Source: Nitrospirota bacterium (GTDB lineage Bacteria; Nitrospirota; Thermodesulfovibrionia; Thermodesulfovibrionales; JdFR-85). Taken from it: a stretch of 11,111 nucleotides of DNA. The DNA is taken from assembly GCA_015485235.1 (NCBI GenBank), contig WFTX01000083.1, positions 1 to 11,111 of the forward strand, in the 5' to 3' direction. The notes beneath the pieces were generated by a model. That model had not been told where the DNA came from, did not search any database, and saw nothing but the letters and a program-made list of their open reading frames with translations. Both the position numbers and the translations under genes were made by a program. Of the stretch, positions 1 to 6,927 are shown piece after piece. Position 1 is the stretch's first letter, and every line of letters begins with the position of its first letter.

Positions 1-1568
1 AAGTAACTGTTTCTGAACTCGGCAATCAGCTCATCCGGCTTTTTGCCGGTGGTCTTGTAGGTGATCTTCTGGCAAAATTCATTCCCCTTGCCGAATTCTT
101 CGCGGACGATCTTGACGATATCCTCGGCATGGGAGTCGTCTTTGGCGTAGATGAGCGTCTTGGGCACATCGGTGCGTCCGGGAAATATCTCGTTAAAGAG
201 TTTCTCTTTAAAAGTGCGGATGACTGTACGGATCTGATCAATGGCGACCACATCCTTATCAAGCTGGTCAGCGGTGTACTCGAAATCCTCATCAAGCCTT
301 TCCCACCGAACAGCGCGTGTCTCTTTGTCGCGCTTGTCCACATAATACCCTGCCTCGACACGTGAACCGCCCTGGGTGATCCTGGTACGGATCTGATAGA
401 CATCATAATTTACATTGACGCCATCGGCGACTGCCTGTTCGTGGGGATATTCCATGACGAGATTCTGATTGAAGAAGCCGAAGGTCTGCTTGTTAGGCGT
501 GGCAGTAAGGCCGATGATGAAGGCATCGAAATATTCGAGAACCTGACGCCAGAGGCCGTATATGGAGCGGTGGCACTCATCTGTTACTATGATATCGAAT
601 GTCTCAGGCGGGACCTCGGGGTTGTATTCAACGGGCGGCGGTTCTTTGAAAAGATCCTCAAGGCCGGCAGTGGAATGCTCATCCAGCTCTTCGTCCAGAT
701 CCTCACCTTTGAGAATGGAGTAGATCCGCTGGATTGTCGAAATGCAGACACGGGCGGTCGTGTCGATTTTGTTTGAAGTAAGCTGCTGGACGATATATTC
801 CTCGGTGAACTTGTAGTTTGAATAGGGTGATTCAAATTGCTGAAATTCCTTCAAGGTCTGACGGCCGAGATTGGCCCTGTCTACAAGGAAGAGAACACGC
901 TTTGCCTTGGCGAATCTAATCAGGCGGTAGATGAAATTGACGGCTGTAAAGGTCTTGCCGCTCCCGGTCGCCATCTGAATAAGTGCACGGGGACGGTTCT
1001 CTGCAAGGGACTTTTCAAGGTTTTTTATTGCCTTGATCTGTGCGGGCCAGAGGCCATCCTCTTTGAGTGGGGGCATGTTGCGAAGGCGTTCCCGGAGGGT
1101 TCGGCCACGTTCATATAACCCTCCATGTGATTCAGACAAGGTGTTTTCCTGAAGGTCTAAGTATTCGTAAAGCGTTTCCGGCTTATGAAAGGCAAATACG
1201 CGACGGGAACGGGAATCCGGCTCAAGACAGTTGGTAAACCTGGTCTCTATCCCTGTTGATTCATAGCAGAAAGGAAGCGGCCGTTCGTAAGCAGGCAGGT
1301 CATCCGGTAATCCTTTACTGTATTTCTCTGACTGTACCTCTACCCCTGTAAGTGTTGAGCCCGCTCTCTTTGCCTCAATGACACCTACTGCCCGACCATT
1401 CACATACAGGAGATAATCTGCAGTGCCATGGCCCGGTTTAAGAGGAAATTCGCGAATGGCAACGCCAAGGTTAGATCCGATATTGAGCCGGGCTATATCC
1501 TGGACATTCCAGCCTGCCTTCTCCAACAGCGCATCAATTTCTTTCCGGGCTTCTTCTTCCGGTGTCAA
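1..1568 (-). CDS. hsdR: Type I restriction enzyme R subunit (HsdR), 5' part
   Basis: Partial gene: 522 residues are visible and the 3' end lies beyond the left edge. It is the motor and nuclease subunit of a type I restriction-modification complex, which cuts unmodified DNA after ATP-driven translocation. The N-terminal nuclease domain shows a PD-(D/E)xK pattern: D51, then E65-A-K67. The helicase core follows with Walker A MATGSGKT (199-206), a DECH box (330-333), TATP (355-358) and a motif IV-like TLIYAKDD (471-478). Motifs V-VI and the C-terminal domain are off-window; family members usually run to about 800-1100 residues. The start is TTG at 1566-1568, the first start codon after an in-frame TAA, preceded by AGAGGT at SD spacing. 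hsdM and hsdS are not visible and may lie further left. Arginine codons are 31 CGN to 7 AGR, the reverse of the nap genes, which suggests transfer. A type III Res subunit is less likely given the N-terminal nuclease. Confidence 0.93.
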   Translation of the reverse strand, partial: MTPEEEARKEIDALLEKAGWNVQDIARLNIGSNLGVAIREFPLKPGHGTADYLLYVNGRAVGVIEAKRAGSTLTGVEVQSEKYSKGLPDDLPAYERPLPFCYESTGIETRFTNCLEPDSRSRRVFAFHKPETLYEYLDLQENTLSESHGGLYERGRTLRERLRNMPPLKEDGLWPAQIKAIKNLEKSLAENRPRALIQMATGSGKTFTAVNFIYRLIRFAKAKRVLFLVDRANLGRQTLKEFQQFESPYSNYKFTEEYIVQQLTSNKIDTTARVCISTIQRIYSILKGEDLDEELDEHSTAGLEDLFKEPPPVEYNPEVPPETFDIIVTDECHRSIYGLWRQVLEYFDAFIIGLTATPNKQTFGFFNQNLVMEYPHEQAVADGVNVNYDVYQIRTRITQGGSRVEAGYYVDKRDKETRAVRWERLDEDFEYTADQLDKDVVAIDQIRTVIRTFKEKLFNEIFPGRTDVPKTLIYAKDDSHAEDIVKIVREEFGKGNEFCQKITYKTTGKKPDELIAEFRNSY

Positions 1569-1631
1569 ACGTTACCTCTTAAGTGTTGAAATAAAATATC
1601 GATGGATGCTGACTATATCTTTTACAGCAAA

Positions 1632-1637
1632 ATTATA
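1632..1637 (-). promoter_or_regulatory. Candidate extended -10 promoter for hsdR
   Basis: Read on the minus strand this is TGATATAAT, an extended -10 (TGn-TATAAT) with a consensus hexamer. It would start transcription near 1625, giving a leader of about 57 bases before the TTG start of hsdR. No good -35 lies 17 bases upstream, which is acceptable for an extended -10 promoter. This is a sequence match only, and it competes with the upstream candidate at 1704-1731. Confidence 0.4.
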
Positions 1638-1703
1638 TCAGACTACTGATCCCCACATATCCGGCGGTCCCTCACAAGATGCCCGTATGATATCTCCCTT
1701 AAT

Positions 1704-1731
1704 TTTATACACTTCAGGGAGACTATTTCAA
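1704..1731 (-). promoter_or_regulatory. Candidate sigma-70 promoter for hsdR with inverted repeat
   Basis: On the minus strand, TTGAAA (1726-1731) and TATAAA (1704-1709) are separated by 16 bases; each hexamer matches the consensus at five of six positions. An inverted repeat, CTCCCT (1694-1699) and AGGGAG (1716-1721), brackets the -10 element and could act as an operator. The leader to hsdR would be about 130 bases. The arrangement is seen directly; promoter and operator function are inferred. Confidence 0.35.
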
Positions 1732-1938
1732 TTCAAAAGTGCTCTCTACCAGCCCCTCAGCCAGCGTTCCCCCCGTTCGTTCATGAGAAATGTCAGATCG
1801 GTTTTCATGGTTCAGTGAAAATTATAGCACATTTTTTCTGCAGGCCATACATGGGGAGTGCCTCTGCGGCCATGTTGAGAAAAGGGGTGGTGAGAGAAAA
1901 TTCGGTGAAAAGAAGAAGGGGTGTTATTGGGGTGTTGG

Positions 1939-1973
1939 AAAGGGGGAAGGCCGCTCTTCGGCCTTCCCCCTTT
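1939..1973 (-). terminator. Rho-independent terminator after norB
   Basis: A perfect 15-bp inverted repeat (1939-1953 paired with 1959-1973) has a 5-base loop and begins two bases beyond the norB stop codon. On the minus strand the stem is flanked by AAA and TTT, so the U-tract is short. The long GC-rich stem and its position make a transcription end for norCB likely. The symmetry would let it work in either direction. Confidence 0.75.
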
Positions 1974-1975
1974 GT

Positions 1976-3370
1976 TTATGCCGTTGTCTCTGATACGTTG
2001 GCGGGTGCCGCGGCCTCCACAGGCTCCCGGCCCAGTTTGAAGAAGTCCAGGACAAAGAGAAAGACCCCATAGACGAAGCCGAGCCCGAAGATCGCCCTCA
2101 GTGCCCAGAACCAGAGGTTGTAGTTTGCCTTGACGGTAACATAATCAAGGCCGACAAGCCTCTCCATATAGGTCTGGACCATGCCGGCTCCTGTGAGCGA
2201 GAGCACAATGAAGACCATGGAGATGGTCATCCACCAGAAGGAGCGGTAACCCCTTGAGGTATTGAACTCGGTCACACCCCGGATGAGGGGGAGGGTGATA
2301 TAGATCATCGATATCACCAGAAGAACATAGGCGCCGTAGAAGGCGAGGTGACCATGGGCCGTAGTGATCTGGGTCCCATGGGTCCACTTGTTTACCTGCG
2401 GGAGGGTGTGGATAACACCCCAGAGCCCGGCACCTACGAAGTTGAATATGGCGTGAGATGTGGCATAGAAGAGCCCGAGACGGTTACTGATGACACGATG
2501 TTTCCGTGTTGTCCTGAAGGCATCCCAGACCATCAGGAGAAGTGGGATTGGTTCAAGGGAGCTGAATATTCCGCCGACCCAGAGCCAGTATTTCGGGGTC
2601 CCTATCCAGTAGTAGTGATGGCCTGTTCCAAGGATTCCTGTAAAGAGGACAAGCGCTACCTCAATGTACATCCACCTCTCGAGGACATGGCGGGGTGCGT
2701 TCGTCACCTTCATGAGCATGAATGCCAGGAGCGCACCTGCAATGATCTCCCAGGAGCCTTCGACCCAGAGATGGACTACCCACCACCACCAGAACTGATC
2801 CTTGACCATGCTCTTTGTGTAGAACATTCCCGGCAGATACATGAGGGTAAGGAACGTGAGGCCTCCGAGGAGGGTGCCCTGTATGCCGGTCCACCTTTTG
2901 CTCTTGTACATGGTCATGAAGTTGTTGAAGAGAAAGAGTATTACCGAGAGTGCTATCAACCAGTCCGCCCAGCGGGGTGCCTCGATGTACTCCCTGCCTT
3001 CATTGAGAAGGAGGGTTCCGAAGATATACTTGTTTGCCTGAGGGTCAAACCCCATCCAGATGTAACCGAGTATCACGGCGGTGATGGCCACGACAGTCGC
3101 CCAGAACTGGAACTTGGCAAGGGGTATGCTCCAGAGTTCGCTTTGTGATTCCTCGGGAACGACGAAGTAGGTGGCACCCATCATTCCCAGCAGAAGCCAT
3201 ACAACGAGGGCATTGATGTGGAGATCACGGATTACATTGAACTTCAGCAGGAAGAAATCAGGCCATATGAACTGGAGCGCTGCTATCAGTCCGACCAGCA
3301 CCTGTACAAAAAAGAGCAGAATGGCGAAGGTGTAAAAGTGCTGGGCTATCTTCTGACTTTCGTATTTCAT
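1976..3370 (-). CDS. norB: Nitric oxide reductase catalytic subunit NorB
   Basis: This is the cytochrome b subunit of a cNOR-type nitric oxide reductase, which reduces two NO to N2O at a heme b3/FeB centre in the cytoplasmic membrane. The 464-residue length and roughly twelve hydrophobic segments fit the family. By the established family pattern, the visible ligands are H51 and H341 (heme b), H339 (heme b3), and H200, H251 and H252 (FeB). The NOR-specific glutamates are also present: E204 in HLWVEGSWE and E273 in SSLEPIP. They separate it from cbb3 oxidase CcoN. The ATG at 3368-3370 follows AGGAGGTG at good spacing, 14 bases after the norC stop, so norC and norB are co-transcribed. The N-terminus has no long soluble extension, so it is not a quinol-type qNOR. 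No norD or norQ accessory gene is seen in the window. Confidence 0.96.
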   Translation of the reverse strand: MKYESQKIAQHFYTFAILLFFVQVLVGLIAALQFIWPDFFLLKFNVIRDLHINALVVWLLLGMMGATYFVVPEESQSELWSIPLAKFQFWATVVAITAVILGYIWMGFDPQANKYIFGTLLLNEGREYIEAPRWADWLIALSVILFLFNNFMTMYKSKRWTGIQGTLLGGLTFLTLMYLPGMFYTKSMVKDQFWWWWVVHLWVEGSWEIIAGALLAFMLMKVTNAPRHVLERWMYIEVALVLFTGILGTGHHYYWIGTPKYWLWVGGIFSSLEPIPLLLMVWDAFRTTRKHRVISNRLGLFYATSHAIFNFVGAGLWGVIHTLPQVNKWTHGTQITTAHGHLAFYGAYVLLVISMIYITLPLIRGVTEFNTSRGYRSFWWMTISMVFIVLSLTGAGMVQTYMERLVGLDYVTVKANYNLWFWALRAIFGLGFVYGVFLFVLDFFKLGREPVEAAAPANVSETTA

Positions 3371-3384
3371 ATCTGAAACACCTC

Positions 3385-4050
3385 CTATTTAAGTGTTATT
3401 AAATAATCTGCAAGTTGATTCAGTTCTTCATCTGATATCTGTGGAAAAGGCGGCATTGCAGAGCTTGGTACCACGCTCTGGGGATCCCTGATATGCCTTT
3501 TGTGCCACTCGATATCTGGCTTCCTGGATGCCACATGTGTAAGGTCCGGTCCGGAAGTACCGCCGATACCACCGATCATATGACAGGCTGAACAGTTATA
3601 CTTCTGATAGACTGTGACACCGGGGATCTGAGGCATCCTGTAGGCGGCAAGCACCGGCTTGGGGGGCCAGCCGTTTGTATCCACCTTTGAAGTCCAGTCC
3701 AGAAAAGCAACGATCTTCTTCGCCTCATCGGGTGTTATCCCGAGTTCCGGCATTGCGGCTGAGGGTTTTACCTTTCTTGGATGGACGAGAAACTTTTCAA
3801 GATAGCCCTCCGGCTTGTTTACGGTTATTTTTGTCAGATCAGGGGCAAAGTAGGACCCGTTGCCCAGAATGGTATGACAGCCGATACAGTCGTACTTGTG
3901 CCAGAGCTTCTTTCCCTGATCCACCTCTTCCGTTATCTCCGGAGCCCTCTTGTCGATCTTCTTCATTGTATCAACTGTCAGTGCAATGAAGATGACAAAG
4001 AAGAAGAGGCTCCCGAAGACAAAGAGGTTCCGTACACCTCGGTTGCTCAT
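3385..4050 (-). CDS. norC: NorC-type cytochrome c with a second heme domain
   Basis: This is the membrane-anchored cytochrome c subunit that passes electrons from periplasmic donors to NorB. It has one N-terminal membrane segment (about 9-26) followed by a NorC-like domain with CIGCH (55-59) and NorC-typical ILGNGSYFAPDL (61-72). M100 in AAMPEL is a probable axial ligand. Unlike ordinary single-heme NorC of about 150 residues, it continues to 221 residues. The extension carries a second class I cytochrome c domain with CSACH (153-157) and probable ligand M199 in SAMPPF. The start ATG has a strong GGGAGGTG site just upstream, and the stop codon overlaps the norB ribosome site. The likely promoter carries an Fnr-like box. 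The extra domain could receive electrons directly from a soluble donor or replace one; that role is inferred. Confidence 0.93.
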   Translation of the reverse strand: MSNRGVRNLFVFGSLFFFVIFIALTVDTMKKIDKRAPEITEEVDQGKKLWHKYDCIGCHTILGNGSYFAPDLTKITVNKPEGYLEKFLVHPRKVKPSAAMPELGITPDEAKKIVAFLDWTSKVDTNGWPPKPVLAAYRMPQIPGVTVYQKYNCSACHMIGGIGGTSGPDLTHVASRKPDIEWHKRHIRDPQSVVPSSAMPPFPQISDEELNQLADYLITLK

Positions 4051-4124
4051 ATCTTCACCTCCCTTGTTTTTTCACCTGCCAAAGGCAGGGGTGTTCTCAA
4101 AGATACAGACCTTGCTTTTTTTAC

Positions 4125-4167
4125 AATATAACCTCGATCCATAAAATAAAACCATGATTTATATCAT
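4125..4167 (-). promoter_or_regulatory. norCB promoter with Fnr/Dnr-like box
   Basis: The box at 4154-4167 is ATGAT-TTAT-ATCAT on the plus strand, matching the core TGAT-N4-ATCA of the Fnr/Dnr consensus TTGAT-N4-ATCAA. On the minus strand TATATT (4130-4125) matches -10 at five of six positions. Its spacing from the box places the box centre close to -41.5, the position of class II activator sites. Transcription would start near 4118, with a leader of about 68 bases to norC. The layout is visible; activation by an anaerobic or NO-responsive regulator of the Crp/Fnr family is inferred. Confidence 0.6.
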
Positions 4168-4219
4168 AAAGCAGCGGTACTGTGCCGCATCGGGATAATT
4201 GAGTGTGGATGTTACCACT

Positions 4220-4253
4220 AAAAGAGAAAAGGGGCAGGCTCATGCCTGCCCCT
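4220..4253 (-). terminator. Rho-independent terminator of the nap-hao operon
   Basis: On the minus strand a 10-bp GC-rich stem (AGGGGCAGGC at 4253-4244 pairing with GCCTGCCCCT at 4239-4230) with a 4-base loop is followed by TTTCTCTTTT. It starts 11 bases after the hao stop codon. It separates the nap-hao transcript from the norCB promoter, which lies just downstream. Confidence 0.88.
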
Positions 4254-4264
4254 GGAAAATGGAG

Positions 4265-5767
4265 TTACTTCAATCCGAGTTTCTTCTTTGTTGCCGCCCT
4301 TGTCCTCAGGTCGTCGAGCCAGTTCGCCATCTCAGCACCATCAACGGTAATCTCATAGGAGCCATGCCAGAGTTCGTAGTCCGGTCCCTGCATGAAGGCG
4401 CCCATCCTCCATCTTCTGCCCTCATGATGCCAGATTTCGTGCCAGAGGGTGTCCACTTCGCTCTTACCGTTGAACTTTATGTTCTTGTCAAGGCCTTCCT
4501 TCTTGATCGGGTCGTAGTAGAGCTTCTTTATCGCAAAGGCTACGGCATTGTAGACGTCTATCACCTTCTCGGCCTTGGCAAGCTCGCCCTTTGCCCATGC
4601 CGTTGAATGACACTGCGTACATACCTTCAGCATATCCGCCCTCTTTTCATCGGGTGAACGCCTGCCAGAGCCCTGGATTGCATCGAACCTCGTCTCTCCC
4701 TTTTCCCACCATTTGCCTGTCCCTACATAGGCATTGTATATCTCGGGGGCGAACTTCTTTGCTATGGCAAAAGGGTTTGGAAGGCCGGTCTTGACCTTCC
4801 TGAGCGAACCTGAAGGCAGACCGTACATCTTCTCATAACGCTCTGCTATATCGGGATCGATGCTGTACTTTTCACTTCCTGTGAGGTACTTTTCCTCTGT
4901 GGGCCATGAGGCCGCTGGCTCCAGTTCCCACTTGAGCCGTGCACTCACATTATGGGTGCTCTCCACTACCCCGCCAAAGCCGCTCATGTGGCATGTTGCA
5001 CAGGTCGGTGCCTCTATGTCCTCCGGCCCCCATTGCCCGGGCGGGACTTCCCAGTTCCAGTGCTCGCCCTTTGCAGCATATATCGCACCATGCTTGCTCT
5101 CTGCATAGATTTCCGCCTGGGGATGGTCAGGGCCCAGGTGACACTGGCCGCATGCCTCGGGCTTCCGGGCCTCGGCAACACTGAAGGCATGCCTTGTATG
5201 ACAGGCGGTGCATGAGCCGGTGCTCCCGTCAGGATTGAACCTTCCTATTCCGTTGTTCGGCCAGTTTATGAGTTTTCCGTTCTTTCCGACCTTTATCACC
5301 GTTCCATGACAGTGAAGACAGCCTGCCTCAGCAGACTCGCGGGAATAGTTCGTCTTGTAGTTCTTGTTCTTGCCTACGGTGATGTTGTCTTCCGTGACCC
5401 TCTCCCCCCCGGCTATCGCATAGGAGGAAAGGGAAAAGAGTCCGGCAGAAGAGTGGAGACTCTCCCTGAACTCCTTTACCTGCTTGGGGTGACAGCTGTT
5501 ACAGTACTTGGGTGATACAAGGGCTGTGACCCTGAAGCCGTTATGGTCGAATCCTGCAGGGTCATCTTCCTTGGCCATATGGCAGACATAACACTTCACC
5601 CCCACCTTGCTGTGTTTGGACTCATGCCACTGCTTTACTATCCCCGGTGTGACGGTGTCGTGGCAGCTTATACAGGGGTCGGTCGGGTTTTCCAGTGCAC
5701 CTGCCACCTGTGGATAGAAGGCGAGTGAAACCAGTACCGCCATGATGAGTATTGAAAACCTTTTCAT
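4265..5767 (-). CDS. hao: Octaheme hydroxylamine oxidoreductase-like cytochrome c
   Basis: This is a secreted multiheme enzyme of the HAO family. Residues 1-24 look like a Sec signal peptide ending in VAGA. Eight CxxCH heme sites follow at 32, 59, 89, 150, 186, 206, 256 and 383. The run GPDHPQAEIY...SKHG (212-227) and the C-terminal region with EGRRWRMGAFMQGPDYELWHG (449-469) are HAO-like. The D214-H215 pair may match the catalytic Asp-His of HAO. Family members interconvert hydroxylamine, NO, nitrite and, in reductive forms, ammonium. As last gene of a nap operon it most likely acts on nitrite or its products in the periplasm. Y464 (or Y471) may correspond to the tyrosine that cross-links the P460 heme in oxidising enzymes, which leaves direction unresolved. 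There is no C-terminal membrane anchor. I chose ATG 5765-5767, because GTG six bases upstream lies inside the AAGAGGAGGTG ribosome site. Too many hemes for pentaheme NrfA. Confidence 0.92.
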   Translation of the reverse strand: MKRFSILIMAVLVSLAFYPQVAGALENPTDPCISCHDTVTPGIVKQWHESKHSKVGVKCYVCHMAKEDDPAGFDHNGFRVTALVSPKYCNSCHPKQVKEFRESLHSSAGLFSLSSYAIAGGERVTEDNITVGKNKNYKTNYSRESAEAGCLHCHGTVIKVGKNGKLINWPNNGIGRFNPDGSTGSCTACHTRHAFSVAEARKPEACGQCHLGPDHPQAEIYAESKHGAIYAAKGEHWNWEVPPGQWGPEDIEAPTCATCHMSGFGGVVESTHNVSARLKWELEPAASWPTEEKYLTGSEKYSIDPDIAERYEKMYGLPSGSLRKVKTGLPNPFAIAKKFAPEIYNAYVGTGKWWEKGETRFDAIQGSGRRSPDEKRADMLKVCTQCHSTAWAKGELAKAEKVIDVYNAVAFAIKKLYYDPIKKEGLDKNIKFNGKSEVDTLWHEIWHHEGRRWRMGAFMQGPDYELWHGSYEITVDGAEMANWLDDLRTRAATKKKLGLK

Positions 5768-5795
5768 AAACACCTCCTCTTGTGTTTTGAGACTT

Positions 5796-5812
5796 CAGTC
5801 CCGGGAGGACTG
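5796..5812 (-). other. Small hairpin between napD and hao
   Basis: CAGTCC (5796-5801) pairs with GGACTG (5807-5812) around a 5-base loop, directly at the napD stop codon. No U-tract follows on the minus strand, so it is not an intrinsic terminator. It might mark an mRNA processing or stability point before the hao ribosome site. A 6-bp stem can arise by chance. Confidence 0.3.
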
Positions 5813-6043
5813 TTATTCCTCCCAGTTCAGGTAGACCAGTTCAAACTCTATCACCTCCTCCCACTGGCTGATACTTTCCGAGATCTCCTTCAGTCTCTCA
5901 GCGGATTCCGCCTCGAGGACTATGGCGATACCCTTCTCTCCAATCCCCTCGACAGTGACGGCGGGGATCGCCCGGAGACGGTCGGCAATCCTTTCTTCAT
6001 CTTTTCTATCCATCGGGACAACTACTGCGCCAGCAACCGGCAT
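5813..6043 (-). CDS. napD: NapD chaperone for NapA maturation
   Basis: This is a 76-residue cytoplasmic protein of the NapD family. The family binds the twin-arginine signal of NapA and delays export until the molybdenum cofactor is loaded. The small size, the N-terminal strand-like PVAGAVVVP (2-10) and the alternating beta-alpha-beta pattern through VTVEGIGEKGIAIVLEAES (29-47) fit the ferredoxin-like fold of NapD. The ATG lies three bases after the napH stop, and its AAAGGGAGG ribosome site is formed by the last codons of napH, so translation is probably coupled. Its placement after napGH in a cluster with a Tat-type napA supports the call. The family is short and diverges widely, so the assignment rests partly on context. 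Confidence 0.88.
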   Translation of the reverse strand: MPVAGAVVVPMDRKDEERIADRLRAIPAVTVEGIGEKGIAIVLEAESAERLKEISESISQWEEVIEFELVYLNWEE

Positions 6044-6046
6044 TTT

Positions 6047-6925
6047 TTACCTCCCTTTCACAACATATTTGATCGCGCCTGTGGGGCAGGAGTCCCTGCA
6101 GAGACCACAGTTGTCGCACTTGATCCAGTCAAACCGTTTCTCTTCTTCAGCCAGGCCCATGGGCTCAAGGTTGTAGGGGCAGGCGGTGTTACAATACCCG
6201 CAGTGAGTACAGAGGTTGCGGTCCATACTTATCCTTAAAAGCCTCCTGGAGCCAAGAAGTGAGAGTCCGCCACCAGAGGGACAGAGCCTGCTGCACCAGG
6301 CCCTCCTGGTGGAAAAGGACTCGAATGCCAGTATCCCCAGGAGGATGCCCATCCCGCTCAGGGAGAGCATCCTGTGGGTGAAGAGGTACATCAGTTCCCT
6401 CCCGAAGACATGGGGTGGGTCGATTGCGGATATTATAGGGGTTGAGAGGAAGAATGAGAGAAGAAGCATGACAAAGAGAAGTGTGTATCTCAGGTCGGGG
6501 ATCCCGATATGGTGATTCAGCCCTGCCTTCTTCAGCAGTCCGTTCAGTCTCTGGTTGAGTTCCAGTATGAACCCTACGGGGCAGAGCCATGAGCAGAAGA
6601 CCCTCCCCAGAACCAGTGTTATGGCCAGGGGTATGACTGCTCCCACCAGGAGTGGTATGTAGAGGACCCTGCTTGAGAGCACTCCTTCAAGAAAGGCTAT
6701 GGGGTGGATGAGCCGGAATCCCTTTATGGTGAAGGCCCAGGTATCTCCACTTATATCCATGACTGAAGGGGGCGGGAGATGGCCAAGCACGATCCTGGAG
6801 GGGGACCACTCCGAGGGGTTCATCGTGAGCATGGGCACGATTATGAGTACGGCGAGAACCGTTACCTGTATAAGCCTCCTCGGATACACAGCCTTAGGTC
6901 GTTTATGTCCAGTTATCTCCGGCAT
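6047..6925 (-). CDS. napH: NapH-type membrane iron-sulfur quinol dehydrogenase subunit
   Basis: This polytopic membrane protein takes electrons from quinol and passes them to NapG. It is 292 residues long, with hydrophobic segments near 16-34, 87-107, 147-166 and 187-204. It has the paired CxxxCP motifs characteristic of the NapH/NosR group: CSWLCP (111-116) and CSRLCP (211-216). At the cytoplasmic C-terminus two [4Fe-4S] motifs follow, with cysteines at 239, 242, 245 and 249 and at 270, 273, 276 and 280. The frame is open 60 codons further upstream, but that stretch is the napG reading region in another frame. The ATG at 6923-6925 has GAGG at good spacing and lies two bases after the napG stop. 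With no napC in the window, NapGH is the only visible route from quinol to NapA. A NosR- or CcoG-like protein is less likely given the napG partner. Confidence 0.94.
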   Translation of the reverse strand: MPEITGHKRPKAVYPRRLIQVTVLAVLIIVPMLTMNPSEWSPSRIVLGHLPPPSVMDISGDTWAFTIKGFRLIHPIAFLEGVLSSRVLYIPLLVGAVIPLAITLVLGRVFCSWLCPVGFILELNQRLNGLLKKAGLNHHIGIPDLRYTLLFVMLLLSFFLSTPIISAIDPPHVFGRELMYLFTHRMLSLSGMGILLGILAFESFSTRRAWCSRLCPSGGGLSLLGSRRLLRISMDRNLCTHCGYCNTACPYNLEPMGLAEEEKRFDWIKCDNCGLCRDSCPTGAIKYVVKGR

Positions 6926-6927
6926 TC

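Larger units (their letters stand above)
1569..1938. other. Non-coding gap between hsdR and the norB terminator
   Basis: Apart from the two candidate hsdR promoters, I see no gene, RNA gene or mobile element here. Short plus-strand open frames crossing it resemble no family and lack convincing ribosome sites. The right half (about 1870-1938) is purine- and G-rich on the plus strand, with GGGG runs near 1918 and 1930. These do not form a canonical four-tract G-quadruplex with short loops. Confidence 0.6.

Noticed and set aside
1870..1950. G-quadruplex in the G-rich stretch before the norB terminator
   Set aside because: Only three long G-runs lie close together and one loop is about nine bases. 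The last run is part of the terminator stem.
1815..2072. Small plus-strand gene over the norB 3' end
   Set aside because: It overlaps the terminator and norB coding sequence, has no convincing ribosome site and resembles no known family.
1976..3370. cbb3-type cytochrome oxidase CcoN
   Set aside because: The NOR glutamates E204 and E273 and the HLWVEGSWE motif are present, the partner is NorC-like, and no ccoO or ccoP genes follow.
4265..5767. Pentaheme NrfA, octaheme tetrathionate reductase or Thioalkalivibrio-type octaheme nitrite reductase
   Set aside because: There are eight CxxCH sites with no CxxCK, and the GPDHPQ and EGRRWRMGA...WHG regions fit the HAO family instead.
5768..5773. GTG start two codons upstream for hao
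   Set aside because: That GTG is part of the AGGAGGTG ribosome site for the ATG at 5765-5767.
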